Below, in pieces: positions 10,701-19,542 of a stretch of 64,000 nucleotides of DNA. Location: positions 2,712,986 through 2,776,985 of the forward strand of contig NZ_LNZA01000001.1 in assembly GCF_001468035.1 (NCBI RefSeq), given 5' to 3'. A program made the translations under genes and the position numbers. Each line of letters starts with the position of its first letter. Position 1 is the stretch's first letter. The DNA is from Legionella tucsonensis. Lineage in GTDB: Bacteria > Pseudomonadota > Gammaproteobacteria > Legionellales > Legionellaceae. A model generated the notes under the pieces. It was not told where the DNA came from. It was given only the letters and a program-made list of their open reading frames with translations, and did no database searches.

Positions 10701-13372
10701 TGGTGGTGCAAAATGCTTACGTTCAATTTATTACCTTGCTCAGAAAGGAAATAATAGCAAGACCCCAGATTAAGGGTAATATGTTGCTTCTGGATCGCCT
10801 CAACCCCAAAGTAAAAGACCAATGTCGTAATTTATATAGTATTTTTCAACCCTATTTCATTTGTGCTGTACCCTCTGAAATGAAAGAGGATGCTTTGAAG
10901 TTTGATAAATATTTGGTTGCTCTCTTATCAAACAGAAAAATAAACAGAAAAGATACCCCATCAGTTCGAATGTTCTTGGATTTAGATGGACACTTCCAAG
11001 AGTTCTTTTCGCGCATCACAGATGAATGGAATCGAAGAGCGCAACGGTTTTATAATTTAGCTCAAGAAAAATTTACCCTTGAAAATAACTCAGCAGTACT
11101 GGAGCCAACCCCCAAGACAGGCAGAGAGCACTATGTCATCCAACACAAAAACTATTCCAAGTGCATTCATGAGTTTAGACAATCCTTATTTGAGATAACC
11201 AAACTGTTTAACCAAGCAATGCAGCATGAATTAACACCTTACTCAGCCAGAAAATCAAATTCCCCTGAATTAATCGATCTTTCACCGACAGGAATTTTGC
11301 ACGATGTGAAAGAAACTATGTTTGCTTCATCCATACCACCATTCCCTGAGATGGAGGATAACAACCAGAGATTGGCTCAGAGCAGACAAGTTTGTGCTTT
11401 AAAAGACATATTTAACAGTATGTTCCATTTAGAAGGTATTGTTCTTGAACTAGAAAACTTAAACCATCAAAGTGCAAAAAGTCGTTATGTTTACTATTTA
11501 TTACAAGCTTATGGACATCTTAATGAAATTATTAAGTCAGCCAAACGCTTAGCTGCAGATCCTCATTTAGGATTCATAGCGCGTGATTTACTTGCTAAGG
11601 CCCAAAATCTTTATGCAACCTTCCAAGAACATTCCGATGCATACCAGGTCGGCACTGAACAAGTTCCTTATGGACCAACAAATGTACAATACAATCCACT
11701 TTGGTATGTTCTTAATGCTTTTTATATTAGCCCCAAACATATTAGAGCTTTAAAAAACACGAATTACCTAACAACTGAGGAACTGAATGAATTACATCTT
11801 CGAGCCAAAAAAGCAACCTTGATTATAGAAACTTTGATTAACAATTCTGATTCTTATTTCAAATTGTTCCTGCAAACACCCAATATGATATACCTGTATC
11901 AGGAACTTACAACAAAACTCAATGAATTTACGAGCACTTCTCATGATGGAGTAATGGATAATCTAGAGAAAATGCGTTCTACAGTATTTACTCCAATGCT
12001 TCTTGAAGCTGATCGCTGGGAAAACAAATTAGGACTTTCCCCAGGAACATTGTCAGGTCCATTAAGACAAATCACAGATGAATTCTTTAAAGGATTATTA
12101 CATCCTCTGGACGTAAGTTCCGCAACACGTATACAGTTAGTATGCGATAAGGAGCCTCTAGAGACCAGGACTTCACTCACTAGAAAACAGATCAAAAGCG
12201 CAAAAAGATTTCTAAAAAAAATAGATAAAGATTGCCAAGATATTGAAAATCTATACCATTGGTATCTTGAAGTTACAACGCCGTTTGAAATTTTAGCTCT
12301 TTCTGCTGCTCCCCAACCAAGAGTTCCGCTGGAGCAAGCTAAAATTGAGTTATGTGCTGCTTATAAAAAAGCATTACCTAAACTGGCAAAACTCAAGCGA
12401 GACAAAAAAGTTGAAATCACTCCAAGCCAATATCCTGAAGATCATAAACTTGATAAACTATGTAACTTTGGACTTAAATCCTATGATCCCCATTTTACTG
12501 AAATCGAAGCGTTAATCGTTGCAAGTCATCATTACTATCTAGGCATAAAAGCAACCCATCAAATGCGGTTAGATACTGCAGTAGAAAAATTGGGTTACCT
12601 TGAGAACTTGGTTCTAATTCAAAAACAAGAGAAAGTGGCTTTTATCGAAAAATATACTACTGAATCGTTTAAAAAACATCAGAAAGCAATGCGCAATCGT
12701 CACATAGGCTTACAATACACAGATAAAGAATACAGAGCCGAACTTAAGACTTATTTACTGAAACTCAAAAATGACATTATTGCACAATCCAAAAATGCTG
12801 AAGATATTGATCAAAGCATCAAAAACCTGTTGAAAACGGAAATCAGTAAATTTGAGAAAAAATACTATGCGGAGTATTACCATCTTGATGCAGTACAAGT
12901 AGCTCTGGCTCAATTTAAAATTTATTTTAGCCACTCCCGAGTCGCGATACACCAGAAAACTGCCTTATTTGAAAGTGATGAAACTTTAGATGTAAAATCA
13001 AAGCTTATCAACAAATTGGATGAAATTGCTAACGATAAGACATTGAAAATTCGAGATCGCTTAGACCTGATAGAGAAACAATTTGAAGATCCTCTTTTTA
13101 CAAGAAATGCAAAAATTATTCTGGCCCATAAACAAGTTGATACCTTAAGTTTTGCTTACTTAAAAATGTGCTTTTTCTCCCTGCTTGAAGCATTAGGTTT
13201 ATATACCCCAACCCGACAAAAGCTTCTTGATGGAATCAATGATGCTGTAAAAAAACCATCCCCGCTTGGAGAACTCACCAATCGTTTTGGTTTGTTTGCC
13301 ACCGTCTCAACAGCTAAAGAAGTAGAAACTAAAAGGTATGAAGCACCTTCCTTGCCTATTGCAACTCCATAA
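7724..13372 (+). CDS. Very large SdhA/SidH-like Dot/Icm effector candidate
   Basis: Soluble, helix-rich protein of 1882 residues without a signal peptide or transmembrane segment. Two copies of a PGTLS-type motif (AMLKPGTLSVPLMEKI near residue 470 and KLGLSPGTLSGPL near 1440) recall, from memory, the L. pneumophila SdhA/SdhB/SidH effector paralogues, whose best known member SdhA maintains the Legionella vacuole. Between about residues 697 and 1113 there are three copies of a 115-130 residue helical unit (see the repeat entry). The C-terminus (KEVETKRYEAPSLPIATP) has the Glu cluster followed by a short polar tail seen in many Dot/Icm signals. The flanks are ordinary chromosomal genes. Effector status and family are inferred. 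Confidence 0.6.
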   Translation: MIFEEYIKLLESFKQNQISKLLERIDTKIFDILYSKHVNPRIVPYFPYYEFCFMSDETELKPGAIYIREKQGKIAYSVITPDKKTIKDAILEELNAPSPFTYKIALMTEGGKLEKGLFYVRMVETGLEYTVLNPKGDLVTAVIKKEELKFNLNSGFTPKDLEPFMPKILEITSQRNHTLPFILDAFKARILSATSRKGHTSWAPFSNYSLDPDNISQIKKLINALYYARLTFLDLENIDVRNIKRSYSDLKLLYGKTIDLAYEASYLLTHLDVDLREMFQEELSLILPLFNQIQSFAEKHAKEKKAIVKALDPIPLAYKVGEVTGIAVDQLRPLSGDVDYNFLTQFSAVLPSYIDKLTHYIEQFSSQIKESEPKLNQKKLDELQKSALNLLNDIENLKGNSIFVSLKFLNYIHIIRNIITLSMSSLEQIGELSESSQDLVRDKLSQLKYEVLPTLFALVDKIEDYAMLKPGTLSVPLMEKIKSLYEKILYLPKKAIDFKAKGEELLEIEDSRFIELRLEMTYKRIDKANKKLYKIQKASIACTHFFALLKDIRYNNLRLYQLPPEIKKELTKYYKLLKPYMAQLDIDLNELIISRLAGPEKEDWYSFMGRPVRFVRRQLPADHISFVLAKERLLADLITKDENSQLFHINLNKDLIDSVHKKANLVLFPYSEKTNVYTLDESIPLQVEQDKDKKSKLTKKEFQQVQNAYLRFVQLVKEHITEKSVLHEKNLDLNKLDEKVKNECQQLFLVFQPYLSSIVSSEFKDSTKSLEHYLSDLFAKKEITSTLSIKLFQGLDKNIQEFLNHIHFEWISKNEFQKILGAYTRFAQIIKEQIEKKPQFYGNNLLLTSLDDKAKEECRDLFPVFQPYLKFVIPSKFKDSAQNFEKYFAALLENKPIEILEAPPASLFLQLDKYAQDFFAKWEDKSQTYYNFAKNIFLDAKESQALASKREKDAELHFKIIEGDKLLQNPEQLTADQTLEIYQWYRNKHNKFLVVQNAYVQFITLLRKEIIARPQIKGNMLLLDRLNPKVKDQCRNLYSIFQPYFICAVPSEMKEDALKFDKYLVALLSNRKINRKDTPSVRMFLDLDGHFQEFFSRITDEWNRRAQRFYNLAQEKFTLENNSAVLEPTPKTGREHYVIQHKNYSKCIHEFRQSLFEITKLFNQAMQHELTPYSARKSNSPELIDLSPTGILHDVKETMFASSIPPFPEMEDNNQRLAQSRQVCALKDIFNSMFHLEGIVLELENLNHQSAKSRYVYYLLQAYGHLNEIIKSAKRLAADPHLGFIARDLLAKAQNLYATFQEHSDAYQVGTEQVPYGPTNVQYNPLWYVLNAFYISPKHIRALKNTNYLTTEELNELHLRAKKATLIIETLINNSDSYFKLFLQTPNMIYLYQELTTKLNEFTSTSHDGVMDNLEKMRSTVFTPMLLEADRWENKLGLSPGTLSGPLRQITDEFFKGLLHPLDVSSATRIQLVCDKEPLETRTSLTRKQIKSAKRFLKKIDKDCQDIENLYHWYLEVTTPFEILALSAAPQPRVPLEQAKIELCAAYKKALPKLAKLKRDKKVEITPSQYPEDHKLDKLCNFGLKSYDPHFTEIEALIVASHHYYLGIKATHQMRLDTAVEKLGYLENLVLIQKQEKVAFIEKYTTESFKKHQKAMRNRHIGLQYTDKEYRAELKTYLLKLKNDIIAQSKNAEDIDQSIKNLLKTEISKFEKKYYAEYYHLDAVQVALAQFKIYFSHSRVAIHQKTALFESDETLDVKSKLINKLDEIANDKTLKIRDRLDLIEKQFEDPLFTRNAKIILAHKQVDTLSFAYLKMCFFSLLEALGLYTPTRQKLLDGINDAVKKPSPLGELTNRFGLFATVSTAKEVETKRYEAPSLPIATP
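9812..11062 (+). repeat. Triple internal repeat in the 1882-residue protein
   Basis: Three diverged copies of one unit are visible in the protein, starting near residues 702, 815 and 991. Shared anchors in order are QNAYxRF or GAYTRF, a KExI helix, LDxKxKxEC, LFxVFQPYL (also LYSIFQPYF), SxFKDS (also SEMKED), F-K-Y-L-x-A-L-L and a final LF-x-x-LD...QEFF. Copies 1 and 2 are nearly contiguous. Copy 3 is separated from copy 2 by about 50 extra residues containing TLEIYQWYRNKHN. The pattern indicates internal duplication followed by divergence. Confidence 0.8.
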
Positions 13373-13449
13373 GTTTGATCGGCAAGATGAGCGAACTCTG
13401 GAATTTTGTATCATTGATTCTGAGCCCCATTGTTCCATCAATCGATAAA

Positions 13450-16400
13450 CTATCCTAAAGATTCTTCATCCTCTAAATGTTCAGCCGCAGCTTTTTTTGT
13501 ATGATCTTCCGCTAACCACATATACATTGCGGGAACAACAAAAAGAGTAAACAAAGTACCAATTGAAATACCCGTTGCAATCACTAAACCAATATTATAA
13601 CGACTCTCAGCACCAGCGCCTGTAGCAAAGATTAATGGTATAACCCCCAAAACCATGGCTGCTGTAGTCATTAAAATAGGTCGCAAGCGGATTGCAGCAG
13701 CAGCTTTAATTGCATCTAACTTTTTTTGCCCGTTCGCTTGTAAATCATTGGCGAATTGCACGATCAGAATACCATGTTTACTGATAAGACCAATTAATGT
13801 AACCAAACCAACCTCACTATAAATATTAAGATTAGCATTACCGATGCCCAAACTAACAAAAATCATTGCACCACAAATCGACATAGGCACACTAATCAAA
13901 ACAATAAGCGGATCACGAAAACTTTCAAACAAAGCAGCTAATGACAAAAATATGATAATAAGCGCAAAGAAAAACGTGACAATCAGACTTGCTCCCTCTT
14001 GAATAAATTGTCTTGATTGCGAAGCATAATCTATATAATAGCCTTGGGGTAAAATCTCTTTGGCAATATTAGCAAAAGTATCTAAGGCTTGCCCCATAGA
14101 TACACCAGGAAAAGCAACTGCTGAAATTGTTGCAGAATTGAGCTGTTGAAAATGATTTAAAGATTGCGGAACTACTTGTCGCTGCAAAGTAGCAACCGTA
14201 GATAGAGGGATTGAATCTCCTGTAGCAGTCCTCATATAATAATTCAATATCTGATCTGTATTTAAACGCGTCTCTCTCTTTACTTGCGGAATAACCTGAT
14301 AGGAACGTCCCGCGAAATTAAAATAGTTAATATACCCCTCGCTCAATGCTGACCCAAATAAATTGCCAATATCCTGCATGGTTAAACCGAATTGGGATAT
14401 TTTATCGCGATCTAAATTGATCTTAGTCTGAATTTTATCGATTTTGAGATCAGGATCAATAAAAGCAAAAATACCTGTAGCATAAGCCTTATCTAAAATA
14501 CGTTGTAAAACCTCATTCAATTTATCAAAAGTTTCTGTCGTATTAATCACAAATTGAATAGGAAGCCCACTGCCACCTCCTGGCAATGAAGGTAACTGAA
14601 ACGCAGCTACTTTGGCCCCAGCAATCTTATTGAGCTCTTCCTGAACTAACGGCTGTAATTGATTCGATGTTCGTTGACGTTGATCCCAAGGTTTTAAAAC
14701 CATACCAACTATGGATGTATTTAATCCTTGGGAACCATCAACTTGAAAAATGTGATCCGTTTCAGGATATTTTTTAAAAATTTCATTCACAGCGTTTGCG
14801 TAAAGTTGTGTTTGAGCCAATGATGAATTTGCCGGTGCCGTAACTTGGGCAATAATAATTCCCTGATCTTCCTGCGGCGCCAACTCCGAATCAGAAGTAG
14901 TAAAAAGAAAATAATTGCTAAAAAGGATAATTGCAGCAAAGACAATAACAACTGGCAAATGATTTAATGTTGCCGACAAAATTCGTTCATAAAATTTCTC
15001 GAGTTTTGCAAACGAATTATCAACATAAGTCATAAAACGTCCCTTGCTGCTCCCCTCTCCTATTTTAAGAAATTTGGAGCACATCATCGGCGATAAAGTT
15101 AATGCAATTACTGCCGAAACGGTTACTGCACCAGCAAGCGAAAAAGCAAACTCGGTAAATAAAGCCCCGGTCAAACCACCCATAAAACCAACAGGCAAAT
15201 AAACAGCAATTAAAACGATGGTAATGGCAATAATTGGATTAGCCAATTCACGTGCCCCTAATAACGCAGCTTTAAATCGAGTTTTTCCTTCTTCTATGTG
15301 ACGCTGCACGTTTTCTACAATAATAATCGCATCATCAACTACCAATCCAATCGCAAGTACCATAGCTAATAAAGTGAGCAAGTTAATTGAATAACCCAAA
15401 ATGAGCATAATCCAAAAAGCTCCAATAAGAGATAAAGGAATAGCAATAATTGGAATAACAACAGAACGCATTGATCCAAGAAAGATAAAAATAACGACTG
15501 TTACAATAAAAAATGCTTCTAATAAAGAAAGGATTACCTCTTGGATGGAAGAATTAACAAATAAACTGGCATCATATACAATTTTTCCTCGCAAACCTTG
15601 AGGCAATTGCTCCTGAATTGTTGGAAATATTTTTTTAATGTCATCAATTACCGTCAAAAGGTTAGCTGAAGGTGCCACAACAATACCAATATAAACTGCT
15701 GTTCGCCCATCAAAACTGACTGAAGAATTATAATTTTGTGCCCCCAGATCTACAGTAGCCACATCGCCTAAACGAATGATTGCTCCATTTTGAGCTTTAA
15801 TAATCATCTTCCTGAATTGATTGACGTCAGTTAGATCGGTGCTTGCAGTAAGATTTTGAATAAACATTTGTCCATCGGTACGACCGACTGCTGAAATAAA
15901 ATTATTATTTGCAAGAGCAGTTCCGATTTCTGCTGCAGAAATACCATATCCTGCCAGCTTCACCGGATCGAGCCAAGCGCGTAAAGCAAAAGTTTGATTT
16001 CCAAGTATTTCTGCTTTTTGCACTCCATTAACTGCCTGTAGTTTCGGCTGCACTACCCGAATCAAATAATCGGTAATTTTATTAATGGGGAGTTCATCGC
16101 TATAGAATCCGATGTACATCGAATTAATCGTTTGTCCAACTGTAACAGTAATTACTGGTTGCTGTGAATTTGCAGGGAGCTGATTCAATACCGCATTCAC
16201 TTTAGTGGTTATATCGGACAAAGCTTTCAAGGGGTCATAATTTAGGAGAAGATTTACTGTAATCGTACTTGTGCTAGAAGAACTAATAGACGTCATATAA
16301 TCAATACCATTAGCCTGAGCTATTGAATTTTCTAAAGGAGTAGTAATAAAACCGGCAATGACATCAGGGTCTGCACCGGTATAAGTTGTAGTTACAGTTA

Positions 16401-16533
16401 CTATGGCATTTTGGGTAAACGGATATTGCATTATGGGTAAAGAATCAATAGAGCGTAAGCCCATTGCTAAAAGCATCAAGCTAATCACTGTAGCAAGTAC
16501 AGGTCTTTTAATAAAAATATCCGTAAACCGCAT
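13450..16533 (-). CDS. RND multidrug efflux permease (AcrB/MexF type, HAE1)
   Basis: Inner-membrane proton-driven pump of 1027 residues, the usual length for the HAE1 family. It begins with the family N-terminus (FIKRPVLATVISLMLLAMG). Transmembrane helix 4 keeps the two proton-relay aspartates in GLVVDDAIIIVENV (D400 and D401), and helix 10 keeps the relay lysine in GLISKHGILIVQFANDL. Large periplasmic loops follow helices 1 and 7. It is the last gene of a three-gene OMF-MFP-RND operon, starting 156 bp after the adaptor gene. The substrate cannot be told from sequence, and no dedicated repressor gene lies nearby. Confidence 0.95.
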   Translation of the reverse strand: MRFTDIFIKRPVLATVISLMLLAMGLRSIDSLPIMQYPFTQNAIVTVTTTYTGADPDVIAGFITTPLENSIAQANGIDYMTSISSSSTSTITVNLLLNYDPLKALSDITTKVNAVLNQLPANSQQPVITVTVGQTINSMYIGFYSDELPINKITDYLIRVVQPKLQAVNGVQKAEILGNQTFALRAWLDPVKLAGYGISAAEIGTALANNNFISAVGRTDGQMFIQNLTASTDLTDVNQFRKMIIKAQNGAIIRLGDVATVDLGAQNYNSSVSFDGRTAVYIGIVVAPSANLLTVIDDIKKIFPTIQEQLPQGLRGKIVYDASLFVNSSIQEVILSLLEAFFIVTVVIFIFLGSMRSVVIPIIAIPLSLIGAFWIMLILGYSINLLTLLAMVLAIGLVVDDAIIIVENVQRHIEEGKTRFKAALLGARELANPIIAITIVLIAVYLPVGFMGGLTGALFTEFAFSLAGAVTVSAVIALTLSPMMCSKFLKIGEGSSKGRFMTYVDNSFAKLEKFYERILSATLNHLPVVIVFAAIILFSNYFLFTTSDSELAPQEDQGIIIAQVTAPANSSLAQTQLYANAVNEIFKKYPETDHIFQVDGSQGLNTSIVGMVLKPWDQRQRTSNQLQPLVQEELNKIAGAKVAAFQLPSLPGGGSGLPIQFVINTTETFDKLNEVLQRILDKAYATGIFAFIDPDLKIDKIQTKINLDRDKISQFGLTMQDIGNLFGSALSEGYINYFNFAGRSYQVIPQVKRETRLNTDQILNYYMRTATGDSIPLSTVATLQRQVVPQSLNHFQQLNSATISAVAFPGVSMGQALDTFANIAKEILPQGYYIDYASQSRQFIQEGASLIVTFFFALIIIFLSLAALFESFRDPLIVLISVPMSICGAMIFVSLGIGNANLNIYSEVGLVTLIGLISKHGILIVQFANDLQANGQKKLDAIKAAAAIRLRPILMTTAAMVLGVIPLIFATGAGAESRYNIGLVIATGISIGTLFTLFVVPAMYMWLAEDHTKKAAAEHLEDEESLG

Positions 16534-16689
16534 TCTTACAATCCTTGGATTATTAATTTTAGCCGAAGCAACTTACTTCATAAGCTCTTCGTATACTCCA
16601 TTAAGCAGGGGTGTAGCACACTAAATCGTTAAGATATTCTACATATATTTTCAATCTACCAACTTCTGCCCAAGCAGTTCTCAGTACTA

Positions 16690-17841
16690 TTATTTCTCAG
16701 TTACCTTTGGTGATACCTCATTACTCGGTTGTATTTTATTGTTAATGATAACGTGGCTTCCATTCTTAAGTTTTAATTGACCGCTGGTCACCACTATATC
16801 TCCAGCTTTCAAGCCCTTTAACACAGCAATCTGATCACCTCGAGTCTCGCCAACGGTTACAAAAACCTGTTTGGCTACAAGAATGGGTTGATTATTACTG
16901 TCTTTTTGTTTGCTTTCTTGAACCCGATATATAATATCTCCATAAGGATTAAAACTAATCGCTGATTGCGGTAAAGTCAGATAGCTTTTTTTCATTCCTG
17001 CGGCAACTTCAACTCGAGTAAACATACCTGACTTCAATTTAAAATCAGGATTAGGGATAGTCGCTTCTACCAGCACATTACGGGTTGCGCTATCTACAAT
17101 AGGTTCAATGGTAGTGATTTTTCCTTGAAAAAACGTGTCGGAAAACGTATTAGTAGTGATCTTTACTGCTTGTCCCAACTCTAACTCACCTAAATCTTGC
17201 TGGGGTAAATAAAAATCCACATAAATCGGATCCAAGGCCTGTAATGTAGTAACAGTATCCCCTACATTAAGATACTGCCCTGGATTAATTCTATTGATGC
17301 CTAATTGCCCCGAAAAAGGGGCGCGGATTGTCTTTTTTTCCGTAGTTGCAGCTTGCTCAGCAACCTGAGCTTGTAAATTCTTGAGATTCCATTCATCAGC
17401 ATCTACGGTTTGTTTACTTACTGCATGAACAGCATATTGCGCCTTATTACGTTTATAAGTAATTTTTGCCAATTCGACTTGAGCTTGTAATGAATGCAAT
17501 AATCCAAGCTCAGTTCCCGCATTTAATTGCACCAAAACAGCACCCTTTTTAACCGTTGCACCCGGCGTAAAATAAATTGTCTGTACCATACCCGCAAGCT
17601 CTGTAGTCACATTCACACCAAGACGTGTACGCATACTACCTACTGCTTTTAAAGAAGGTTGCCATAATGAGGCCTCAACTTTCATCGTGGATACCGTAAC
17701 TGCAGGTGACTGCGATTTGAGGAAAAATTGATTTCTCATATAATTACTAAAAGCCTTCCAACCAAAAATCAGGCCGAAAAGAATACCCACGGCAACTAAC
17801 ATAATAATCATCTGTTTTTTCAAAAAAATTTCTTTCATCAT
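16690..17841 (-). CDS. RND efflux periplasmic adaptor (membrane fusion protein)
   Basis: Adaptor linking the RND pump to its outer-membrane channel. An N-terminal membrane anchor (about residues 7-25) is followed by the lipoyl/barrel-sandwich half-motifs GMVQTIYFTPGATVKKGAVL and APFSGQLGINRINPGQYLNVGD, with a helical hairpin between them and a beta-barrel domain after. I chose the ATG at 17841, which forms an ATGA overlap with the stop of the upstream OMF gene, rather than the start at 17862, which would need a 25-bp overlap. That makes 383 residues, typical for the family. Confidence 0.92.
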   Translation of the reverse strand: MMKEIFLKKQMIIMLVAVGILFGLIFGWKAFSNYMRNQFFLKSQSPAVTVSTMKVEASLWQPSLKAVGSMRTRLGVNVTTELAGMVQTIYFTPGATVKKGAVLVQLNAGTELGLLHSLQAQVELAKITYKRNKAQYAVHAVSKQTVDADEWNLKNLQAQVAEQAATTEKKTIRAPFSGQLGINRINPGQYLNVGDTVTTLQALDPIYVDFYLPQQDLGELELGQAVKITTNTFSDTFFQGKITTIEPIVDSATRNVLVEATIPNPDFKLKSGMFTRVEVAAGMKKSYLTLPQSAISFNPYGDIIYRVQESKQKDSNNQPILVAKQVFVTVGETRGDQIAVLKGLKAGDIVVTSGQLKLKNGSHVIINNKIQPSNEVSPKVTEK

Positions 17842-19325
17842 AGACACTCTTTGACACACCAAGGTTTATGCCACCAGCCCCCACCTAAGGCCTGGAATAA
17901 TGCAGCCGTATCGCTGTAGCGCACAGCTTGTGCTTGAATACGACTGATTCGCGTCTGTTGGTACTGCTGTTGCGCGTTTAATAAATTAATGTAACTTACT
18001 CCACCTAAGCGATATTGTTTTAGCGTAAGATTTAAAGAATCACGTGCTGCATTTTCGGCTTTTATTTGTGCTTGCAATGTACGTGCATCGACTTCCAACC
18101 CTCTTAAAACATCCGCCACATCTTGAAAAGCTTGCAATACAGTTTGTTTGTACTGAGCAGCAGTTTGTTGATAAGCCGCAATTACGGAACGTCGTTGTGC
18201 CCATAAAGCCCCTCCATGGAATAGAGGCTGGACTACTTGTCCAGTTAATCCCCAAACCTCATGCCTTTTGGTAAAAAGATTTGCAAAGGAAGTATTAAGC
18301 CATCCTTCATTGGCAGTAATAGTAAATTGCGGAAATAAATTGGCTGTTGCTACCCCAATTTGGGCACACGCTTGATGAAGTAATGCTTCAGCGGCACGCA
18401 CGTCAGGACGTTGGCGAACAAGATTTGAAGGCAAACTCACAGGAAGTTCTGTGGGTAATTTTAAACGATTTAATTTAATAATGGGTAAAGGTGTTTCCGG
18501 AAAAGTACCCACTAACGTAGCTAAAGCGTGTTTGGCCTGAGATAAATTTTTTTGTAGTGGCGGCAATGTCGCTTTGGTCTGCTCAAGCAAGGTCTGTTGG
18601 GTCAATACATTTTCTTGGGAAACACCTCCTAACCGATATTGTTGGTTTAAAATATCAAAAAGCCCTTGTTCCGCCTTGATTAAATCAATAGTAGCATCAA
18701 TTTGTGCTTGATAAGATGCAATTGCTACTGATGTAGTAACGATATTAGAAGTCAAGGTCAAATAAGCAGCGATTACTTGAAATTGCTGATAATTAACCTG
18801 GGCTTTTAATGCTTCAATTTGACGTCGTGCCCCCCCAAAAACATCCAAAGTGTAGGATAAATTAAATGAAGTATAAACAAGATTAAACGTCACACTATCT
18901 GCTGGAAAACCTATTTGCAAACCTGAATAACGCTGTCTTTGCACCATCTGACTTGCATCTATTGACGGCCACATTGAATTGCCAATTTGAACCTTGAGAT
19001 TCTCCTGGGCTTCACGCAATGCTGCAGAAGCCACAGCTAAATTAGGACTATTGGCTAAACCTATTCGAATGAGTTGATTCAATTCCGGTGAATGATAAAG
19101 CTCCCACCACAATAAAGGAATATCTTTATTGGTAATAAAAGCTTGAGCTTGGCCACCTGTCCCAGGAGTGCTTACGGTTTTTGCTGGTAGCGGTTTTTCA
19201 GTATATTTTTTGACTTTAGGTGGATTGGGTGAGTTAAAATTAGGTCCAACCATGCATGAAGTTTGCAGCACAGTGCTCAGCGATATGAGGATAAAAACTT
19301 TTAGATGCTGTCTCAAATCAAACAC
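17838..19325 (-). CDS. Outer-membrane efflux lipoprotein (OMF, NodT family)
   Basis: TolC-like exit duct of 495 residues and first gene of the efflux operon. The N-terminus has a lipoprotein signal (hydrophobic stretch, then Gln-Thr-Ser-Cys and MVGPNFNSP), the standard NodT-family beginning. Two OEP repeats are visible, with long coiled-coil helices and NLTLKQYRLGGVSYINLLNAQ near the end as well as a first-half counterpart (LFDILNQQYRLGGVSQENVL). Overlap with the adaptor gene suggests coupled translation. Its promoter must lie in the 217-bp divergent region shared with the ketoacyl synthase operon. Confidence 0.93.
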   Translation of the reverse strand: MFDLRQHLKVFILISLSTVLQTSCMVGPNFNSPNPPKVKKYTEKPLPAKTVSTPGTGGQAQAFITNKDIPLLWWELYHSPELNQLIRIGLANSPNLAVASAALREAQENLKVQIGNSMWPSIDASQMVQRQRYSGLQIGFPADSVTFNLVYTSFNLSYTLDVFGGARRQIEALKAQVNYQQFQVIAAYLTLTSNIVTTSVAIASYQAQIDATIDLIKAEQGLFDILNQQYRLGGVSQENVLTQQTLLEQTKATLPPLQKNLSQAKHALATLVGTFPETPLPIIKLNRLKLPTELPVSLPSNLVRQRPDVRAAEALLHQACAQIGVATANLFPQFTITANEGWLNTSFANLFTKRHEVWGLTGQVVQPLFHGGALWAQRRSVIAAYQQTAAQYKQTVLQAFQDVADVLRGLEVDARTLQAQIKAENAARDSLNLTLKQYRLGGVSYINLLNAQQQYQQTRISRIQAQAVRYSDTAALFQALGGGWWHKPWCVKECL

Positions 19326-19392
19326 TAACTACAATCCTTTGCAAATCATCCTATGAATAATTATTAATTTATCATGGAACAGCGTAGCTTGA

Positions 19393-19454
19393 CAGTTTTA
19401 ATAAAACTGCATTGTCATTTTATTGGATGCATTTTTAATTCAATATAATTGAAT
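19393..19454. promoter_or_regulatory. Two 7-3-7 palindromes in a divergent intergenic region
   Basis: Between the minus-strand efflux operon and the plus-strand KAS-III operon lie two 17-base near-perfect inverted repeats. One is CAGTTTT-AAT-AAAACTG at 19393-19409, overlapping a TTGACA at 19389-19394. The other is ATTCAAT-ATA-ATTGAAT at 19438-19454, which contains TATAAT at 19444-19449. Their shape and overlap with promoter-like hexamers suggest operators for a dimeric regulator. Neither the regulator nor the direction controlled is known, and the A+T-rich context raises the chance of coincidence. Confidence 0.35.
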
Positions 19455-19542
19455 AATAAATGAACATAAAGTATGATTGATGGCGATTTGCCTGTCTATG
19501 ACCATCGAGAATAGTTTCATTGAAGTAATAAAGGAAGTGAAT

